Source: an uncultured Caulobacterales bacterium | GTDB taxonomy: Bacteria; Pseudomonadota; Alphaproteobacteria; Caulobacterales; Caulobacteraceae | DNA: 64,000 nt | Assembly (NCBI GenBank): GCA_903884425.1 | Contig: CAISEP010000017.1 | Coordinates: 248,001 to 312,000 of the forward strand | Reading direction: 5' to 3' | Shown: positions 44,568-52,833 of the stretch, piece by piece | Layout: each line of letters starts with the position of its first letter | Numbering within the stretch: the stretch's first letter is position 1 | Made by a program: the position numbers and the translations under genes | Notes under the pieces: generated by a model | Databases searched by the model: none | What the model was told of the DNA's origin: nothing | Seen by the model: the letters and a program-made list of their open reading frames with translations, nothing else

Positions 44568-45491
44568 ATGACCGCACCCGCCCCCACCGACCTCATCCTG
44601 CACCACTACGAAACCTCGCCCTTCTCGGAGAAGGTCCGGGTCCATCTGGGCATCAAGGGCGCGTCCTGGCGCTCGGTGCTGATCCCCAACATCATGCCCA
44701 AGCCGGAACTGACGCCGCTTACCGGCGGCTATCGCCGCACCCCGGTGATGCAGATCGGCGCGGACATCTATCTCGACACCCAGATCATGCTGGCGGAGAT
44801 CGAGCGGCGCTGGCCCTCCCCCCGCACCGTGTCAGGGCCCGACTGGGCGGTGAACCTGTGGGCCGACCGGCTGATGTTCCAGGCCGCCGTGCCCCTGATC
44901 TTCGGCGAGCTGGGCGCCCATGTGCCCGAAGCCTTCATCAAGGACCGGGAACAGCTGTCCGGCCGCCCCTTCGATCCCGCCGCCATGGCCGCGGCGGTGC
45001 CCTACATGGCCACCCAGTTCCGCGGGCACGCCGCCTTCATCGAGGCGGGGCTGGCCGACCGGCCGTGGCTGTCGGGAAACCGTCCCGGCGTGGCCGATGC
45101 GGCGGCCTGGATGAACATCTGGTTCGCCGGCCGCAACGTGCCGGAGACCACGGCGAAGCTGCTGGCGGGCCTGCCCCGGGTGCTGGACTGGAGCGAGCGG
45201 ATGCGGGCCCTGGGCCATGGGGACCGGACGGAAATGACCGGGGCCGAGGCGCTGGGGATCGCCCGCGCCGCCGAGCCCGCCGCCGCCCCGGACCACGACC
45301 CGGCCGATCCCTCCGGCCTGCAGCCCGGGGCTGCGGTGGTGGTGATGGCCGACGACTATGGCCGCGATCCTGTCCGCGGCGTGCTGGTCGCCGCCACGCC
45401 CCGGTCGATCACCCTGGCCCGGGAGGATGCCGCCGTGGGCCGGGTGCATGTGCACACGCCGCGGGTGGGCTATGTGCTGATGGCGGGGTGA
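44568..45491 (+). CDS. Glutathione S-transferase family protein with a C-terminal extension
   Basis: Protein of 307 residues. The N-terminal thioredoxin-like domain has LHHYETSPFSEKVRVHLG, with the Ser/Tyr region where GST catalytic residues sit, and YRRTPVMQIGADIYLDT containing the cis-Pro. The alpha-helical GST domain runs to about residue 235 and includes GVADAAAWMN. About 65 further residues (from PGAAVVVMADDYG to VGYVLMAG) form a beta-rich tail beyond a normal GST. Specific substrate unknown. It is divergent from acylase 2 across 144 bp and converges on kinase 2 with a family B repeat in between. Confidence 0.88.
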   Translation: MTAPAPTDLILHHYETSPFSEKVRVHLGIKGASWRSVLIPNIMPKPELTPLTGGYRRTPVMQIGADIYLDTQIMLAEIERRWPSPRTVSGPDWAVNLWADRLMFQAAVPLIFGELGAHVPEAFIKDREQLSGRPFDPAAMAAAVPYMATQFRGHAAFIEAGLADRPWLSGNRPGVADAAAWMNIWFAGRNVPETTAKLLAGLPRVLDWSERMRALGHGDRTEMTGAEALGIARAAEPAAAPDHDPADPSGLQPGAAVVVMADDYGRDPVRGVLVAATPRSITLAREDAAVGRVHVHTPRVGYVLMAG

Positions 45492-45505
45492 TCAGACCGG
45501 ACCGG

Positions 45506-45584
45506 GGTTCCCGGGTCTTCGCCCGGGAATGACGAGTTATAAAATACAAATGCAGTCGTCATTCCCGCCCTTGAGGCGGGAACC
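45506..45584. repeat. Family B inverted repeat, locus 3
   Basis: Left arm GGTTCCCGGGTCTTCGCCC (CTTCG-loop subtype), AT-rich spacer, and right arm GCCCTTGAGGCGGGAACC (CAAG-loop subtype in reverse). It occupies the convergent gap between the GST and kinase 2 genes. Confidence 0.8.
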
Positions 45585-45619
45585 TCCGTCCTGAGGTGCA
45601 CCCGCAACCACGCACACCC

Positions 45620-48148
45620 TCACGCCACCGCCAGCTCCGGCACCTCCCCATAACCCGCCAGGGCCCGGTTGAGCACGGCCAGCAGGTCCTGGGCGTCGAT
45701 GGGCTTGGACAGGTGGTCGTCGAAGCCCGCCGCCCGGTACTCCGCGATCTGGTCGGGCATGGCATTGGCCGTCAGCGCCACCAGGGAGGTGCGGGCCACG
45801 CCCTCCGCCCGTTCCAGCGACCGGATGGCCCGGGCCGCCTCGATCCCGTCCATCACCGGCATCTGGATGTCCATCAGCACCACGTCCCAGCGCCCGGTGC
45901 GGAAGGCCTCCAGCGCCTGGGCCCCATCCCCCGTCATCGTCACCTCGCAGCCCAGCTGGGACAGCAAGGTCCGCAGCACCAGCTGGTTCACCGGATGGTC
46001 CTCGGCGGCGAGGATGCGCAGCCCCTCCCCCGTATCCTCCAGACCCGCCACTTCCGCCAGCGCGTCCTCAGCGCCGACGTCGGGACTGTCACCGATCCGC
46101 GGCAGGGGCAGGTCGGCCATGAACACCGTCCCCTCCCCCGGCGCGCTGGACACGGTGATCTCCCCGCCGAAGGCCTGGACCAGCTCCCGGCAGATGGACA
46201 GGCCAAGCCCCGTGCCCCCGTACTTGCGGGTGGTGGAGGCCTCGGCCTGCTCGAACTTGGAAAAGATCTTGGCCGCCTGCTCCGCCGTCATGCCGATGCC
46301 GGTGTCGCGGACGCTCAGGCGCAGGCCCTCCCCCGCCCCCATCGCCGCGAAGGTCACGAACACGCCCCCCTCGCCGGTGAACTTGATGGCGTTGGAGACC
46401 AGGTTGTCGACGATCTGCCGCAGGCGGGTGGGGTCGCCGCGATAGAGGCCCCGGGCGTCCTCCTCCACGGTCAGCTCCAGGGCCAGTCCCTTGGCCTCCG
46501 CCGCTGCCCAGAAGGCATGGCGCGAGCCCTCCGCCACCGGCGCGAGGTCGAACTCCACGCTCTCCAGGGTGAGCTTGCCCGCCTCGATCTTGGCCAGGTC
46601 CAGAAGGTCGTTGAGGATGGCCAGCATCCCCCGGCTGGAGCCCCGCAGCACCTCCAGCCGTTCCCGCTGCACGGGGCTCAGCTCGTCGGCGGCGATGGCC
46701 TGGATCATGCCCAGCACCCCGTTCAGGGGGGGGCGCACCTCGTGGCTGACATTGGCCAGGAACTGGGACTTCAGGGCATTGGCCTCCTCGGCCCGGTGCT
46801 GGGCGGCCTCCGCCCTCGCATTGGCGGCGACGAGCCGGGCATTCAGCCGCCGCTGCCACATCAACACCGCGATGGCCGCCGCGCAGATCAGGGCAGCCAC
46901 CGCCCCCATCACCCACTGGAACAGGATGATGAGGTGCTGCTGCTGTTCGTTGCGGCGGGAGAGATCGAGGTCCCGCTGCAGGGCCGCGGTGAGCTGGGGC
47001 ACGATGCTGCGGATCTCCCGGCTCCTCTGCGAGGACTTCCGGCGCCAGTAGTCATCGAGCCGGGCCACGGCCTCCACCGGATGACCCTGCAGGGCGGCCA
47101 GCCAGGCATCGAGCCGGATCGCGCCCGGGATCAGGGTCGGCGACATGTTCCGCTCACTGAGCGCGCGGACGCGGTCGGCGTCGGCGGCGGCCTCCGCGGT
47201 CCGGCCAAGCTGCGCATAGGCGAGGCCACGGTTGGCATAGGTCACCTGCGCCTCGTCCCGGAAGGCCGGGTCGCGCAGGTTCAGCCCCGCCGTACAGGCC
47301 AGCACCCTCTGGGGACGACCGAACAGCAGTTCCGTCGACTGGCACTGATGAATGCTCCGGGCCGCCGCATCCCGCTTCCCCTCCGCGCGCCGGAAGCGAT
47401 CCAGCGCCGACAGGGCGCGGCGGGCGATCATCTCGTCCTCCGCCGCCATGCCCAGCACCCACAGCATGTTGAGCTCCCCCATGCCACCAAGGCTGGCGGA
47501 CCCCTTGAACTGGAACTCCGCATCGGAGAGGTCCCGGACCGCCCCGTCCACATCGCCGATCCTGGCCAGGACAAAGGCGCGGGCCCGCGCAATATGCTGC
47601 AGGACGAAGGCAGCGTCGGGATCGCCGGCCGGCACCAGGCGGCGGGCGGAGTCCAGCATCACCAGGGCGTCGTAGGTCCGGCCGACGAAGGCCATGGACG
47701 GCGCGCTCATCTGCATGGCGTAGACCCGGACAAGCCAGTCGGGGTCCGCGAAGAACCGGTGCTCGAGCGCCTGCGTCATGGCGGCATAGTCGGTGGCATC
47801 ACTGGCCGTCTGGTCGACCTCCGCCAGTCTCTCATACCGCTGCTGATGCTCGCTGGACGCAAGCGTCTTCAATTCGTGAAGCAGTGCGAGGGAGCGCGGC
47901 GTGTAGTCGTCGCTCGACAGATCGCTCATCAGATAGAAGAGCCGCCTGAGGCGCCGGGTCCCGCTCATGGCACGGGCCTCGGCGATCGACCGCTCCACCG
48001 CGCGGGTCTCGTACTGAGGCAATCGCTGGGAGATGCTGTCGATGATGCGCTGGGCGGCGATGTCCGCAGGGGGCACCGTCGGCTCGGCTGACGCCGGACC
48101 GGCCAGCAGGATCATTCCCGCCAGCAAGATCGCAAGTTTCCGCCTCAT
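45620..48148 (-). CDS. Hybrid sensor histidine kinase 2 with periplasmic helical-repeat sensor
   Basis: Membrane-bound hybrid kinase of 842 residues. A signal/anchor (1-20) is followed by about 380 residues of helical repeats resembling TPRs, with segments such as YANRGLAYAQLGRTAEAAA; a transmembrane helix lies at about 405-431. Next are HisKA with VSHEVRPPLNG (His469), HATPase_c (NLVSNAIKFT, DTGIGM, GGTGLGLS) and a C-terminal receiver with Asp760 (LMDIQMP). The residue four after the histidine is Pro instead of the usual Thr/Asn, the position needed for HisKA phosphatase activity. GGAGGGG precedes the ATG at 48148. No output regulator is adjacent. Confidence 0.92.
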   Translation of the reverse strand: MRRKLAILLAGMILLAGPASAEPTVPPADIAAQRIIDSISQRLPQYETRAVERSIAEARAMSGTRRLRRLFYLMSDLSSDDYTPRSLALLHELKTLASSEHQQRYERLAEVDQTASDATDYAAMTQALEHRFFADPDWLVRVYAMQMSAPSMAFVGRTYDALVMLDSARRLVPAGDPDAAFVLQHIARARAFVLARIGDVDGAVRDLSDAEFQFKGSASLGGMGELNMLWVLGMAAEDEMIARRALSALDRFRRAEGKRDAAARSIHQCQSTELLFGRPQRVLACTAGLNLRDPAFRDEAQVTYANRGLAYAQLGRTAEAAADADRVRALSERNMSPTLIPGAIRLDAWLAALQGHPVEAVARLDDYWRRKSSQRSREIRSIVPQLTAALQRDLDLSRRNEQQQHLIILFQWVMGAVAALICAAAIAVLMWQRRLNARLVAANARAEAAQHRAEEANALKSQFLANVSHEVRPPLNGVLGMIQAIAADELSPVQRERLEVLRGSSRGMLAILNDLLDLAKIEAGKLTLESVEFDLAPVAEGSRHAFWAAAEAKGLALELTVEEDARGLYRGDPTRLRQIVDNLVSNAIKFTGEGGVFVTFAAMGAGEGLRLSVRDTGIGMTAEQAAKIFSKFEQAEASTTRKYGGTGLGLSICRELVQAFGGEITVSSAPGEGTVFMADLPLPRIGDSPDVGAEDALAEVAGLEDTGEGLRILAAEDHPVNQLVLRTLLSQLGCEVTMTGDGAQALEAFRTGRWDVVLMDIQMPVMDGIEAARAIRSLERAEGVARTSLVALTANAMPDQIAEYRAAGFDDHLSKPIDAQDLLAVLNRALAGYGEVPELAVA

Positions 48149-48270
48149 ATCCCCTCCGCGGACGCCCCGATGAGCGCAGACACCTTGGGATGAGACCGAA
48201 CATCCAGCGCCGCGCAACATAAATCATCCGCGGCTACACTGGCATGCGTCGCATTAAAATACTGACTTCA

Positions 48271-48306
48271 ATTATATTTACGAAACAAATGAGAATGAAT
48301 ATTCAT
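48271..48306 (-). promoter_or_regulatory. AT-rich promoter with palindromic operator candidate before kinase 2
   Basis: On the minus strand TATAAT (48276-48271) is a perfect -10 with TTCATT 17 bp upstream (48299-48294). The 12-nt palindrome ATGAATATTCAT (48295-48306) overlaps the -35, as an operator would. The surrounding ~130 bp are strikingly AT-rich for this chromosome. The leader to the kinase start would be about 120 nt. Confidence 0.5.
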
Positions 48307-48378
48307 CTAATCAAAATGTAAGTTCAACTATATACACCTGAAGCGCACCGAATTGGCTCCAAATGGACATCCAAAGGG

Positions 48379-49248
48379 TTAACCCGCCTTCGGCGGCCGC
48401 GGGCGAATCAGGCCTTCCTGGGCCGCGCTGGCCACCAGGACGCCGTCCGCGGTGTAGATCGAACCGCGGTTGAAGCCCCGGGCGCCGCTCGCCGAGGGGC
48501 TGTCCTGCAGGTACAGGTGCCAGTCCCGGGCGCGGCTGGGCCGGTGGAACCACAGGATGTGGTCGAGGCTGGCCATCTGCACCCCGGTCATCCAGCTGAC
48601 CCCGTGCGGCCGGGCGCAGGTGGCCAGCAGGGACATGTCGGTGGCATAGGCGACGATGCACTGGTTCAGGGCGGGGTCGTCCCCCACCTCGCCCCCGGCC
48701 CGGAACCAGACCCGCTGATGGGGCTCGGCCGGTTCGGGCTTCAGGGGATTGACCGGGTCGACCCGGCGGATCTCGATGGCGAAGTCCCGGGCCACCAGTT
48801 CCTTCAGCTGCGGCGGCGCATCCCCGGGCGCCGCGGCGGCGCGCTCCACATCGCTGGGCACGTCCTGCGGCATCGGCGCGTCGGGCATGGGGGACTGGTG
48901 CTCGAAGCCCGGCTCGTCCACCTGGAACGAGGCGGCGAGGTTCAGGATCTGCTCCCCGTGCTGGATGGCGATCACCCGGCGGGTGGTGAAGCTGCGCCCC
49001 TCCCGCGACCGCTCCACCTCATAGAGCACCGGGGCCCTGGGGTCGCCGGGACGGATGAAATAGGCCTGCAGGGAGTGGCAGCGCCGCCCCTCCACCGTGC
49101 GATAGGCGGCCATCAGGGCCTGGGCAATCACCTGGCCGCCATAGATGCGGTTGCTCCGGCGCTCGTCCTCCGGGGTCTGGCCGCGGAACAGGTTCTCCTC
49201 GATCTTCTCCAGGGTCAGGATGTCGATCAGGGTCTGGATCGCGCTCAT
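48379..49248 (-). CDS. tesB: Acyl-CoA thioesterase II
   Basis: Double-hotdog thioesterase of 289 residues that hydrolyses medium- and long-chain acyl-CoAs to free acid and CoA. Family segments: FRGQTPEDERRSNRIYGGQVIAQAL, VHSLQAYFIRPG-type CHSLQAYFIRPGD, and the C-terminal catalytic triad regions YATDMSLL (Asp), SLDHILWFHRP and VASAAQEGLIR (Gln). Length and order match E. coli TesB. It is a single gene, with a family A repeat upstream and the AT-rich kinase 2 promoter region downstream. It probably complements the beta-oxidation enzymes elsewhere in the window. Confidence 0.95.
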   Translation of the reverse strand: MSAIQTLIDILTLEKIEENLFRGQTPEDERRSNRIYGGQVIAQALMAAYRTVEGRRCHSLQAYFIRPGDPRAPVLYEVERSREGRSFTTRRVIAIQHGEQILNLAASFQVDEPGFEHQSPMPDAPMPQDVPSDVERAAAAPGDAPPQLKELVARDFAIEIRRVDPVNPLKPEPAEPHQRVWFRAGGEVGDDPALNQCIVAYATDMSLLATCARPHGVSWMTGVQMASLDHILWFHRPSRARDWHLYLQDSPSASGARGFNRGSIYTADGVLVASAAQEGLIRPRPPKAG

Positions 49249-49315
49249 GGGGGGCTCCGCGGGGGTGGTGGGGTGGATTACTCCCCGGCGGAGCGGGGGG
49301 CAAGCTCGGGGGGTG

Positions 49316-49444
49316 TGCGTCCTTCGAGACGGGCTACGCCCTCCTCAGGATGACGCGCGTTGGGGATGAACGTCGGCCGGTTTGGGCTCGATCACCAACC
49401 TGCGTCATGGTGAGGAGCCGCGGAGCGGCGTCTCGAACCACGCA
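49316..49444. repeat. Family A composite repeat, locus 5
   Basis: CCT/AGG-type unit on the plus strand with a short hairpin (GGGCTACGCCC) and GGT/ACC-type unit on the minus strand ending CGTCTCGAACCACGCA. It lies between two minus-strand genes, 10 bp from the stop of the FAD-linked oxidase and 67 bp upstream of the tesB start. Confidence 0.83.
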
Positions 49445-49454
49445 CGAAGCCCCC

Positions 49455-50864
49455 TCACCCCGGCACGGTCTTGCCCGGGTTCATCAGCCCCAGGGGGTCC
49501 AGGGCGTCCTTGATCGCCCGCATCACCGGGATGGCGGGGCCGTGCTCGCGGATCAGGGCGTCGAGCTTGTGCACCCCCACCCCGTGCTCCCCCGTGCAGG
49601 TGCCCCCGTGGGACTGGGAGACGACGCTGACCGCCTGGGCCAGCGCCTCGGCCTTGTCCCGGCTCGTTGGGTCCTTCGGGTCGAACAGGATCAGCATGTG
49701 GAAGTTCCCGTCCCCCACATGGCCGACGATGGGGGCGTGCAGCCCCGCCTCCCGCGCCAAGGCGTCACAGGCGTCGATGGCGTCGGCCAGCGCCGAGATG
49801 GGCACGCAGGCGTCGGTGACCATGGCCTCGGTTCCCGGGTTCAGGGCCATGCCGGCGTAGTAGGCCTCGTGCCTCGCCTTCCACAGGCGGTTGCGGTCCT
49901 CCTCCCGCTCGGCAAAGGCGAAGGCGCGGCCCCCATGCTCGTCGGCCAGGGCGCGGAGCTGGGCGATCTGCTCCGCCACCGCCTGGGGCCCGCCGTGGAA
50001 TTCGAGGAACAGGGTGGGCAGGGGCTCAAGCCCCTCCAGCTTCGAGAAGCGGATGAAGCCGTCCAGGGTGGCGGCATCGGCAAACTCGATCCTTGCCATG
50101 GGGATGCCGCACTGCATGGCGGCGATCACCGTCTGCACCGCGCCGGACAGGGTCTCGAACTGGCAGGTGGCGGCGGAGATGGTCTCCGGCACGCCGAACA
50201 GGCGCAGCTGCACCTCGGTGATGACGCCCAGCGTCCCCTCCGCCCCGCAATAGAGGCGGGTCAGGTCGTAACCGGCGGAGGACTTCCGCGCCCGGCCGCC
50301 GGTGGTGATCACCTCCCCCTGCGGGGTGACCACGGTCAGGCCCAGCGTCACCTCCCGCATGGTGCCGTAGCGCACGGCATTGGTGCCCGAGGCCCGGGTG
50401 GAGACCATCCCTCCGATCGTGGCGTCGGCACCGGGGTCGATGGGGAAGAACAGGCCCTGGTCCCGCAGGTGGCGGTTCAGCTGCATCCGGGTGACGCCCG
50501 CCTGCACCCGGCAGTCCAGATCGTCGGCATTCACCTCCAGCACCTGGTCCATCCGCGACAGGTCGAGGCTGAGACCGCCGAAGGGCGCGCTCACATGGCC
50601 CTCAAGAGAGGTGCCGGCCCCGAACGGGATGATCGGCAGCCGGTGGGCGATGCAGGCGCGGACGGCGGCGGCCACCTCGTCCGTGGTGAGGGGAAAGGCC
50701 ACCAGGTCGGGAATGGCCAGGTCCCGCAGGCCCTCGCCGCGGCCGTGCTGCTCCCGCAGGGACGTGTTGGCGGAAACGCGGTCGCCGAACCGCGGCTGCA
50801 GGTCGGCGAGCACGGCGGCCACGGCTTGCGGCAAGGCGCGGCGGGGGGAGAGCGGCACGGTCAT
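49455..50864 (-). CDS. FAD-linked oxidase, D-lactate/glycolate dehydrogenase family
   Basis: Flavoenzyme of 469 residues of the VAO-type FAD_binding_4 family, similar to D-lactate dehydrogenase (cytochrome) and GlcD. The FAD-binding segment PFGAGTSLEGH and DPGADATIGGMVSTRASG are typical; the C-terminal FAD-oxidase domain has HVGDGNFHMLILFDP with a metal/substrate histidine, and GEHGVGVHKLDAL. Probable reaction: oxidation of a 2-hydroxyacid such as D-lactate with electron transfer to the respiratory chain. No GlcE/GlcF subunits are adjacent, which favours the single-subunit D-lactate dehydrogenase type. Family A repeats lie on both sides. Confidence 0.91.
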   Translation of the reverse strand: MTVPLSPRRALPQAVAAVLADLQPRFGDRVSANTSLREQHGRGEGLRDLAIPDLVAFPLTTDEVAAAVRACIAHRLPIIPFGAGTSLEGHVSAPFGGLSLDLSRMDQVLEVNADDLDCRVQAGVTRMQLNRHLRDQGLFFPIDPGADATIGGMVSTRASGTNAVRYGTMREVTLGLTVVTPQGEVITTGGRARKSSAGYDLTRLYCGAEGTLGVITEVQLRLFGVPETISAATCQFETLSGAVQTVIAAMQCGIPMARIEFADAATLDGFIRFSKLEGLEPLPTLFLEFHGGPQAVAEQIAQLRALADEHGGRAFAFAEREEDRNRLWKARHEAYYAGMALNPGTEAMVTDACVPISALADAIDACDALAREAGLHAPIVGHVGDGNFHMLILFDPKDPTSRDKAEALAQAVSVVSQSHGGTCTGEHGVGVHKLDALIREHGPAIPVMRAIKDALDPLGLMNPGKTVPG

Positions 50865-50908
50865 GGCCCCACTATCCGCCGGTGCGGGCGTGAGGGCAAT
50901 CGCGGCGG

Positions 50909-51039
50909 TGCGTGGTTCGAGACGCGCGTGCCGCGCTCCTCACCATGACGAATGTTTGTTATCGAGCCCACATCCGGTTGACGATGAATGCACGACGCTC
51001 GTCATCCTGAGGAGGGCGAAGCCCGTCTCGAAGGACGCA
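50909..51039. repeat. Family A composite repeat, locus 6
   Basis: GGT/ACC-type unit on the plus strand, then CCT/AGG-type unit on the minus strand ending GTCTCGAAGGACGCA. It lies between the FAD-linked oxidase start and the efp stop, both genes on the minus strand, ending 5 bp past the efp stop. It therefore sits at the 3' end of efp. Confidence 0.83.
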
Positions 51040-51044
51040 GGACC

Positions 51045-51611
51045 TCAGTCCTTCGCCCGCTCCAGGTAGGACCCGTCCTCGGTCAGCACCACGATCCGGG
51101 TGCCGGGCGCGATGTAGGGGGGCACCATGGTGCGCACGCCGTTGGAGAGCATGGCCGGCTTGTAGGACGACGACGCCGTCTGGCCCTTCACCGAGGGTTC
51201 GGTATCCACCACTTCCAGGGTCGCGGTCCGGGGCAGGTCGATGGCGATGGGAACATCGTCATGGGTGGACAGCATCACCGTCATGCCGTCCTGCAGATAG
51301 GGCGCGGCATCGCCGATCACGTCGGCGGTGGCCGTGACCTGATCGAAGCTTTCCGGGTTCATGAAGTGATAGCCGTCCCCGTCCTGGTAGAGGAAGGTGT
51401 GCGGACGGTCGTCGACGATGGCGCGCTCCACCTGCTCGGTGGTGCGGTAGCGCTCCGAGATCTTCACCCCATCGGAGATGCGGCGCATGTTCAGCTGGGT
51501 GACCGGCGTGCCCTTGCCCGGGTGGATGTTCTCGGCATTGAGGACGATGTAGAGCTTGCCGTCGATGTCGACCACATTGCCCTTGCGCAGCGAGCTGGCG
51601 ATGACTTTCAC
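51045..51611 (-). CDS. efp: Translation elongation factor P
   Basis: EF-P of 188 residues binds ribosomes stalled at proline-rich sequences and promotes peptide-bond formation. The N-terminal KOW-like domain carries the modified loop HPGKGTPV, with Lys33 as the acceptor, followed by two OB-fold domains (EF-P and Elong-fact-P_C, with [12 protein letters not shown] at the end). Relatives start with a Met directly before [11 protein letters not shown], which here matches a GTG at 51611; the longer open frame upstream is not family sequence. The lysine loop fits EpmA-type beta-lysylation, and epmA and epmB lie divergently next door. Confidence 0.96.
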   Translation of the reverse strand: MKVIASSLRKGNVVDIDGKLYIVLNAENIHPGKGTPVTQLNMRRISDGVKISERYRTTEQVERAIVDDRPHTFLYQDGDGYHFMNPESFDQVTATADVIGDAAPYLQDGMTVMLSTHDDVPIAIDLPRTATLEVVDTEPSVKGQTASSSYKPAMLSNGVRTMVPPYIAPGTRIVVLTEDGSYLERAKD

Positions 51612-51642
51612 TTCAGGTCCGTCCGTCTTCCCGGGCACGCGG

Positions 51643-51659
51643 GCCGGACCGGGTCCGGC
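51643..51659. promoter_or_regulatory. 17-nt palindrome in the efp 5' leader
   Basis: GCCGGACCGGGTCCGGC is a perfect palindrome around a central G, 32 bp upstream of the efp start in the 166-bp divergent gap with epmA. It may be an operator or a leader hairpin controlling efp. Confidence 0.4.
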
Positions 51660-51748
51660 TGCCGTGCGCACATGTGGCTTCGATCCGCTAGGATTTCGCG
51701 ATGCGCGCTCGTATAGCGATCCGTGCGCAGAGCGCTAGAGGGTATTTG

Positions 51749-51781
51749 ATGACCGCACCCGCCGACCGGGGTTTCCGTTGA
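51749..51781 (+). CDS. Possible leader peptide overlapping the epmA start
   Basis: A ten-codon open frame (MTAPADRGFR) begins with an ATG that has GAGGG six bases upstream, a better initiation site than that of epmA itself. Its TGA stop (51779-51781) overlaps the TTG start of epmA (51778-51780). This geometry would allow translational coupling by ribosome re-initiation. It is too short to be confirmed by sequence alone. Confidence 0.35.
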   Translation: MTAPADRGFR

Positions 51782-52833
51782 GCCTGTCCGACGCCTCCGG
51801 CACGCCGCTCTGGGACCCTGCCCGCCATGCCGACCGACGCCCGCGGCTCGTGGTCCGCAACCGGATCACCCGCGCCGTGCGGCAGTGGTTTGCCGACCGG
51901 GCCTTCGAGGAGGTGGAGACCGCGGCCCTGCAGGTCTCCCCCGGCAACGAGGCGCATCTGCACGCCTTTGCCACCGAGGCGCTAGCCCCGGACGGCACGC
52001 CGCGGCCGCTCTATCTGCACACCTCGCCGGAATTTGCCTGCAAGAAGCTGCTGGCCGCGGGGGAGACGGCGATCTTCACCCTGGGCAAGGTCTGGCGCAA
52101 CCGGGAGCGCGGGCCCCTGCACCATCCGGAGTTCACCCTGCTGGAGTGGTACCGGGCCGGGGCCCCCTACACCCGGCTGATGCAGGACTGCGCCGAGCTG
52201 CTGGCCCTGGCGGCCGAAACCGCCGGAACCCGCGTCTTCACCTGGCGCGGCCTCACCGCCGACCCGTTTGCCGAGCCGGAGCGGGTGACGGTGGCCGAGG
52301 CCTTTGACCGCCACGCAGGCATCGAGCTGATGCGCTCCATCGCCCCGGATGGCGCAACCGACCGCGACATCCTGGCCGAAGACGCCGCCCGCACCGGCCT
52401 GCGGGTCGCCGGGGACGACAGCTGGGCCGACCTCTTCTCCAAGCTGATCGTCACCCATGTGGAGCCGAAGCTGGGCATCGGCCGGGCCACGGTCCTGTGC
52501 GAGTACCCGGTGGCGGAGGCCGCGCTCGCCCGCCCCTGCCCCCATGACCCCCGGGTGGCGGAACGGTTCGAGCTCTATACCTGCGGGGTGGAACTGGCCA
52601 ATGCCTTCGGCGAGCTGACCGACCCGGTGGAGCAGCGCCGCCGCTTCGCCCTGGAGATGGACGAGAAGGCCCGGGTCTACGGCGAACGCTATCCCCTGGA
52701 CGAGGACCTGCTGGCGGCGCTGGCGACCATGCCGGCCGCCTCCGGCGCGGCCCTGGGCTTCGACCGGCTGGCCCTGCTGGCCACCGGGGCGCGACATATC
52801 GAGGAGGTCCTGTGGTCCCCGGTGCCCCGATGA
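51778..52833 (+). CDS. epmA: EF-P (R)-beta-lysine ligase (EpmA/PoxA/GenX)
   Basis: Class-II lysyl-tRNA-synthetase-like enzyme of 351 residues that lacks a tRNA anticodon domain and transfers (R)-beta-lysine to the EF-P lysine. Class-II motif segments are present: VETAALQVSPGNEAHLHAF, YLHTSPEFACKKLL, VWRNRERGPLHHPEFTLLEWYRA, and the motif-3 region GFDRLALLATG. The only plausible in-frame start is TTG at 51778, since an in-frame TAG lies at 51736. The gene overlaps epmB by 4 bp (ATGA) and is divergent from efp, so writer and substrate genes are adjacent. Confidence 0.94.
   Translation: MSLSDASGTPLWDPARHADRRPRLVVRNRITRAVRQWFADRAFEEVETAALQVSPGNEAHLHAFATEALAPDGTPRPLYLHTSPEFACKKLLAAGETAIFTLGKVWRNRERGPLHHPEFTLLEWYRAGAPYTRLMQDCAELLALAAETAGTRVFTWRGLTADPFAEPERVTVAEAFDRHAGIELMRSIAPDGATDRDILAEDAARTGLRVAGDDSWADLFSKLIVTHVEPKLGIGRATVLCEYPVAEAALARPCPHDPRVAERFELYTCGVELANAFGELTDPVEQRRRFALEMDEKARVYGERYPLDEDLLAALATMPAASGAALGFDRLALLATGARHIEEVLWSPVPR

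Noticed and set aside
45596-48091. Very long open frame on the plus strand opposite kinase 2
   Set aside because: It is antisense to a clear hybrid kinase; in GC-rich DNA such shadow frames are frequent. Its translation is rich in Gly, His, Arg and Pro, with no recognisable domain.
49455-50864. Glycolate oxidase operon glcDEF
   Set aside because: No GlcE or GlcF gene is adjacent; the single-subunit D-lactate dehydrogenase type is more likely.
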